Assembly: GCA_023387695.1 (NCBI GenBank)
Contig: JAEWHT010000197.1
Location: forward strand, 1 to 9,331
Length of the DNA: 9,331 nt
Direction of reading: 5' to 3'
Source of the DNA: Pseudomonadota bacterium
GTDB taxonomy: Bacteria; Pseudomonadota; Alphaproteobacteria; Rhizobiales; Xanthobacteraceae
A program made the translations under genes and the position numbers. Shown piece after piece: positions 5,758-9,331 of this stretch. Each line of letters starts with the position of its first letter. The first letter of the stretch is position 1. The notes beneath the pieces were generated by a model that was given only the letters and a program-made list of their open reading frames with translations, had not been told where the DNA came from and made no database searches.

Positions 5758-8033
5758 GCCTCGACCTGCTTCTGGTAATGGCGATGCGCCGCCATCAGGG
5801 CGGTGTGGCGGCCACGCTCGACAATGCGGCCCTCGTCCAGAACGATGATTTCATCGCAATCGCGCAGGGTCGAAATGCGGTGCGAGATCAGGACGCAGGT
5901 GCAGCCACGGCGGCGGATGTTGTCGATGATCCCCTGTTCGGCGATGGAATCCAGCGAACTCATCGCTTCATCGAACACGATCAGCACCGGATCGACCGCA
6001 AGCGCCCGGGCGATGGCAAGGCGCTGACGTTCGCCCGCGCTGAAATTGCGGCCATTGTCGTCGACGCGCGTCTCGTAGGCCATCGGACGCGACGCGATCA
6101 TTTCGTGCACCATCGCGTCCTGGGCCGCCGCCACCACGCGATCCTCGCTGATGGTCAGATCCCACATGGTGAGGTTCTCGCGCACCGTACCGCCGAACAG
6201 CGTGGTGGTCTGGTCCACATAGGCCACCGCCGAGCGCAACACCGGCGCCGACAGCCGGGCGAGATCGATCCCATCGATCCGGATCACGCCGTCGCGCGGA
6301 GTCATCAGGCCAACCATCAGCCGGGCGAGCGTGGACTTTCCGCTGCCCGTGGCGCCCGTGATGGCGACGCGACCGCCGGCCGGCACTTTCAATGAAATGT
6401 CGCACAGGAACGGCGCCGTCACCGTCGTGTAGCCGAAGCTCAGGCCCTTGAGATCGAGGGCGCCATGCAGCGCCGGGATGACGCCCGACTCTTCAGGCGC
6501 CTCGAGAATAGGATCGACGCGCTGCCGGCCGACGTCGCCGAGCCGGTCGATATGGCCCCTCGCCTGCTGCAATTGCGCGGTCAGTCCCATCACGCTGGTG
6601 ACGGGCGCGTTGAAATTGGCCATCAGCGCCTGGAACGCCACCAGCATGCCGATGCTGACGGTGCCTTGCATCACGCCCACGCCGCCGATGAACACGATGC
6701 AGGCACCGGCGATCGTGCCGAGCAGGATTGGCAAGCCAGCCAGCAGCTTCTGCCAGAACGCCATGGCCTGCTCGGCGCTGACCACTTTGGCGTGCTCGCC
6801 GGCCCAGCGCCGGAAGAACAGGTTGTCGGCGCCGCTGGCGCGGTAGGTGTCGAGATTGGCGAAGCCGTGGATCATAGTCGATTGCATGCGGGCTTCGTCC
6901 TGCAGCATGCGTCGATTTGCGTCCGACAGTCTTCGCTGCAACCAGACCAGCAGCCCCAGATTGAGAGCCGCGAATGCGATCACCACCAGCGCCAGCGGCA
7001 CGTTGTAGGCCAGCATGACCAGCGCGTAGATCACGATCGACAGCAGGCCGATGAACGTGACCGCGAGACTGCCCGACAGCAGGCCGGTCAGGCGGTCGCT
7101 GACCATGAGGCGGTTGGTGATTTCGCCGCTGTTGCGCTGGGCGAAGAACGCCATCGGCAAGCGAAGGATGTGCCACAATACGCGGCCACTGGTGTCAACG
7201 CCGAGCTTGACCTGGAACCGCGCCAGCGTGCGCTGTTGCAGGAAGGTCAGCAGTCCCTTCGTCAGCGCGATCGCCGCAATGCCGCCGATCAACCACCACA
7301 GCCAGCGCGACAATCCCGCAATCATGTAGTAGTCGACGAACGCACGCTGCAGGCCGGGGATCAACAGGCCCGGCACCACCAGCAGGAAGCCGCCGAGCAC
7401 GGCGGCCAGGATCGGTGCCTTGACGCCCGGCAGGGTCTGGCGAATGCTGCGCACAAAATCTGGCGCGGCACCGCCCGGCACGAAATCCGCGCCCGGCTTG
7501 AGCACGAGGATCACACCGGTGAAGGCCCGCTCGAAGTCTTGCGCGGTGATCACGCATGGCCCGGTCGCCGGATCGTTGATCCAAACCTTCTCGCTGGTGC
7601 GGCGCTCCACCACGACGAAGTGGTTGAACTCCCAGAACACGATGCAGGGCAGAACTGCCTCGACGAGATCGCCGGGAGCAACCGTGTAGCCGCTGCCCTC
7701 GAGGCCATAGCGCGCCGCGGTGAGCAGCAGGTTGTTGGCGCTGGTCCCGTCGCGATTGACGCCCGCGACCTCGCGCAACTCTTCGATCGGCACCCATCGG
7801 CCGTAGTAGCCCAGCAGAACCGCGAGACACGCGACACCGCACTCGGCCGCCTCGTATTGCAGGATGGTGGGCGTGGTGTGCTCAGAGGCGCCGGCAACCC
7901 TGTAGCGTACGGCCGCAACCTTGTTGCGCAGCACCTGCAAGGCGTATGCGACCAGAAGCGTCGCGCACGCCGCCTGCACCACGCGCCCTGCCGCGCCGAT
8001 GATCCAGTTCTTCCGTTGAGGCAGCGTCGTCAC
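5754..8033 (-). CDS. NHLM-type peptide export ABC transporter with C39 leader peptidase (ABC1)
   Basis: This 759-residue protein should cleave the leader of a ribosomal peptide precursor at a double-glycine-type site and export the core peptide (TIGR03796-like). The C39 peptidase spans about residues 53-180, with oxyanion Gln59, catalytic Cys65 in AAECGVACL, His138 in FNHFVVV and Asp154 in WINDPATG, so the catalytic set is complete. An exporter membrane domain follows at about 195-480. The ATPase has an A-loop Tyr535, Walker A GATGSGKST at 560-568, Gln608, Walker B VLIVFDE at 683-689 and His718. The signature motif is unusual: FSAGE at 664-668 in place of LSGGQ. The start is a GTG at 8033 overlapping the HlyD stop as GTGA, with GGGAAG six bases upstream. 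This leaves about 52 residues with a hydrophobic stretch before the C39 domain, longer than I expect. Later in-frame TTG (codon 32) and GTG (codon 34) are alternatives. It is the middle gene of the operon. Confidence 0.94.
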   Translation of the reverse strand: MTTLPQRKNWIIGAAGRVVQAACATLLVAYALQVLRNKVAAVRYRVAGASEHTTPTILQYEAAECGVACLAVLLGYYGRWVPIEELREVAGVNRDGTSANNLLLTAARYGLEGSGYTVAPGDLVEAVLPCIVFWEFNHFVVVERRTSEKVWINDPATGPCVITAQDFERAFTGVILVLKPGADFVPGGAAPDFVRSIRQTLPGVKAPILAAVLGGFLLVVPGLLIPGLQRAFVDYYMIAGLSRWLWWLIGGIAAIALTKGLLTFLQQRTLARFQVKLGVDTSGRVLWHILRLPMAFFAQRNSGEITNRLMVSDRLTGLLSGSLAVTFIGLLSIVIYALVMLAYNVPLALVVIAFAALNLGLLVWLQRRLSDANRRMLQDEARMQSTMIHGFANLDTYRASGADNLFFRRWAGEHAKVVSAEQAMAFWQKLLAGLPILLGTIAGACIVFIGGVGVMQGTVSIGMLVAFQALMANFNAPVTSVMGLTAQLQQARGHIDRLGDVGRQRVDPILEAPEESGVIPALHGALDLKGLSFGYTTVTAPFLCDISLKVPAGGRVAITGATGSGKSTLARLMVGLMTPRDGVIRIDGIDLARLSAPVLRSAVAYVDQTTTLFGGTVRENLTMWDLTISEDRVVAAAQDAMVHEMIASRPMAYETRVDDNGRNFSAGERQRLAIARALAVDPVLIVFDEAMSSLDSIAEQGIIDNIRRRGCTCVLISHRISTLRDCDEIIVLDEGRIVERGRHTALMAAHRHYQKQVEA

Positions 8034-9328
8034 GAACCGCTTCCCAGAACCTGTCGCAGCGGCGGGATCAACAGGCTCAGAACCGGCAACGACATGGTCT
8101 CGATGTCGCTGCCAACCGTCGTGCCGGCATTGATGCTGAGATCAGGGCCGCGCGACGACGACCAGCGATAGCCGCTCGGCGTGTCCCTCGCGGCGAACAA
8201 ATCCACTACGACTTCGTAAGGCGCGCCGTCCTTGGCGAGCGACTGTCCGAGTTGCCGGTTCTTCAGCGTGCGGTACATGCCTTCCGCGGTCGCCGGCACC
8301 TCCGCCACGGTGCGGACGCGGCCTTCGATGAAGCCGAACTCTTCGCGCCGCACCGTCGAGGGCGACAGGCGCACGTTCATGCCGGGACGGACCTTCTTGC
8401 CGTCGTTCGACGGCACATAGACAACCGCATAGAGTGGCCCGATCGGGTCCTTGCCATCCTTCGGCAACGCCTCGGCGACCTTGTCGGGAATCAGCGAGAA
8501 CAAGGCGGCGTTGCGATCGACGATTTCGCCCGGATTGACCTTGAGTTCGATGACAGTGCCGTCGTATGGGCTCAGCACCACGCTCTGGCGAGCGAGCTTC
8601 TCGCGTAGCGTGCGGATCTTCCGCTCGGCGGCCGCAACCTTCAGTTCGACATTGAGGCGTTCGCGCTCGTCGTCGGTCTGCGCCTTGGTGGCCTCGAAAT
8701 CGAGGTTGCGAATGCCGTCCTGCGCCTGCGCGCGCTGCGCTTCCGCCTTGCCGATCTCGACACGGGTCTCGAGCGCGCTCTTGCGCGTGAGGATCTGCTT
8801 GTCCATCAGCACGGCGTCGCCCTTGGCGATATCGTCGAGCCAGCCGAGCTGCTTTTCAAGAAACGCGATATCGTCCTTGTAGCCCTGCCGGCGCTGCGCG
8901 ATCGAGGCGGCGAGCGTTGGCCCGCGGCGCTCCTGGAATTTCACGATCTGGTCGCGTTCACCTACGGCGTCGCGGTATTCGGCTTCCGCGTTGATCAGGT
9001 CTTCGCGAATCTCCGGCTGATCGAGCCGCGCCACCGCCGCGCCGGCCTTGATCTTGTCGCCGACCGCCACGCTGAAGCTCAACAGACGCCCGGGATTGTC
9101 GGCGGTGACGTCGAGCAGGCCGCCCGGCGATAGCAAAATGCCCTGACCCGGCACCGTGACCGGCACCGTCAGGACGATGCTCCAGATCAGGCCACCGACG
9201 ACGAGACCCGCAAGCGCCAGCAGCGCGACCCAGGTCGGACGTCCGACAATACGGAGCCCCTGGTCGAGCCGCTCCGGCGCCGACAACCTCTCGAGTGCTG
9301 CTTCGCGAAAAATGCCCTCGTTCGCCAT
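8030..9328 (-). CDS. HlyD-family membrane fusion protein of NHLM-type peptide export system
   Basis: This 432-residue protein is a periplasmic adaptor linking the inner-membrane ABC exporter to the outer membrane (TIGR03794-like, NHLM HlyD). A short cytoplasmic N-terminus is followed by one membrane segment at about residues 33-55. The first half of the lipoyl-like domain lies at about 72-106 (DVTADNPGRLLSFSVAVGDK). A long charged helical hairpin, probably coiled coil, covers about 107-246, rich in Glu, Arg, Gln and Ala. The second half of the lipoyl-like domain is at about 248-282 (LSPYDGTVIELKVNPGEIV), and a beta-barrel region follows, with the family-typical VRPGMNVRLSPS near 313-324. The ATG at 9326-9328 is the natural start, three bases from the window edge, so its ribosome binding site and promoter are outside. 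Its stop overlaps the next gene's GTG start by four bases, which suggests translational coupling. No TolC-like partner is in the window. It is the first visible gene of the operon. Confidence 0.93.
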   Translation of the reverse strand: MANEGIFREAALERLSAPERLDQGLRIVGRPTWVALLALAGLVVGGLIWSIVLTVPVTVPGQGILLSPGGLLDVTADNPGRLLSFSVAVGDKIKAGAAVARLDQPEIREDLINAEAEYRDAVGERDQIVKFQERRGPTLAASIAQRRQGYKDDIAFLEKQLGWLDDIAKGDAVLMDKQILTRKSALETRVEIGKAEAQRAQAQDGIRNLDFEATKAQTDDERERLNVELKVAAAERKIRTLREKLARQSVVLSPYDGTVIELKVNPGEIVDRNAALFSLIPDKVAEALPKDGKDPIGPLYAVVYVPSNDGKKVRPGMNVRLSPSTVRREEFGFIEGRVRTVAEVPATAEGMYRTLKNRQLGQSLAKDGAPYEVVVDLFAARDTPSGYRWSSSRGPDLSINAGTTVGSDIETMSLPVLSLLIPPLRQVLGSGS

Positions 9329-9331
9329 GCC

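Noticed and set aside
2899..5778. 959-residue open frame on + antisense to the ABC2 gene
   Set aside because: Its codons are in exact register with the real gene on -, so its stops would need TTA, CTA or TCA codons there, which are rare in this GC-rich genome. The translation is Arg/His/Gln-rich with no family motifs, while the - strand shows full ABC motifs.
6465..8171. 568-residue open frame on + antisense to ABC1 and the end of hlyD
   Set aside because: Same register effect as for ABC2. Low-complexity Arg/Gln/His/Asp composition and no domain, opposite a well-supported peptidase-transporter.

Overview
The window reads as chromosomal DNA of a GC-rich alphaproteobacterium, most likely of the Bradyrhizobium/Rhodopseudomonas/Afipia group. 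Coding GC is about two-thirds. There is a housekeeping aat gene convergent with a DUF2155 envelope gene, and a HisKA_2-type sensor kinase, all common in Rhizobiales. The genus is an inference from style and gene content, not from a marker gene.

Left part (1-2492), ordinary chromosomal genes: the 3' end of a HisKA_2 sensor histidine kinase (+), a complete leucyl/phenylalanyl-tRNA-protein transferase gene aat (+), and, convergent with it, a secreted Pro/Gln-rich DUF2155 protein (-). A compact inverted repeat spans the DUF2155 stop codon in the 33-base gap between the last two genes.

Middle (2493-2826): a gene-free stretch of about 330 bases, lower in GC (about 56% by hand count over 2581-2820), with two short direct-repeat pairs. 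It separates the housekeeping block from the accessory cassette and is the likely junction.

Right part (2827-9328, all on -): a three-gene export operon, read right to left. The genes encode an HlyD-type membrane fusion protein, an ABC exporter with an N-terminal C39 leader peptidase, and a second, 976-residue ABC exporter with an N-terminal cupin/cNMP-like region. Each junction overlaps by four bases (GTGA, ATGA). This is the export module of the NHLM/NHLP type (nitrile-hydratase-leader or Nif11-leader RiPP precursors). The C39 domain should cut a double-glycine-type leader, the two ABC proteins probably form a heterodimer, and HlyD should bridge the periplasm. No precursor peptide, modification enzyme or outer-membrane channel lies in the window. 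The operon starts three bases from the right edge, so cargo genes are expected beyond it.

The points most worth a second look are the degenerate ABC signature (FSAGE) in the peptidase-bearing transporter, the apparently dead C39-like domain in its partner, the hydrophobic N-terminal extension before the C39 domain, and the repeat-bearing junction. I did not find a wholly new system; the cassette is a recognisable family with some unusual details.
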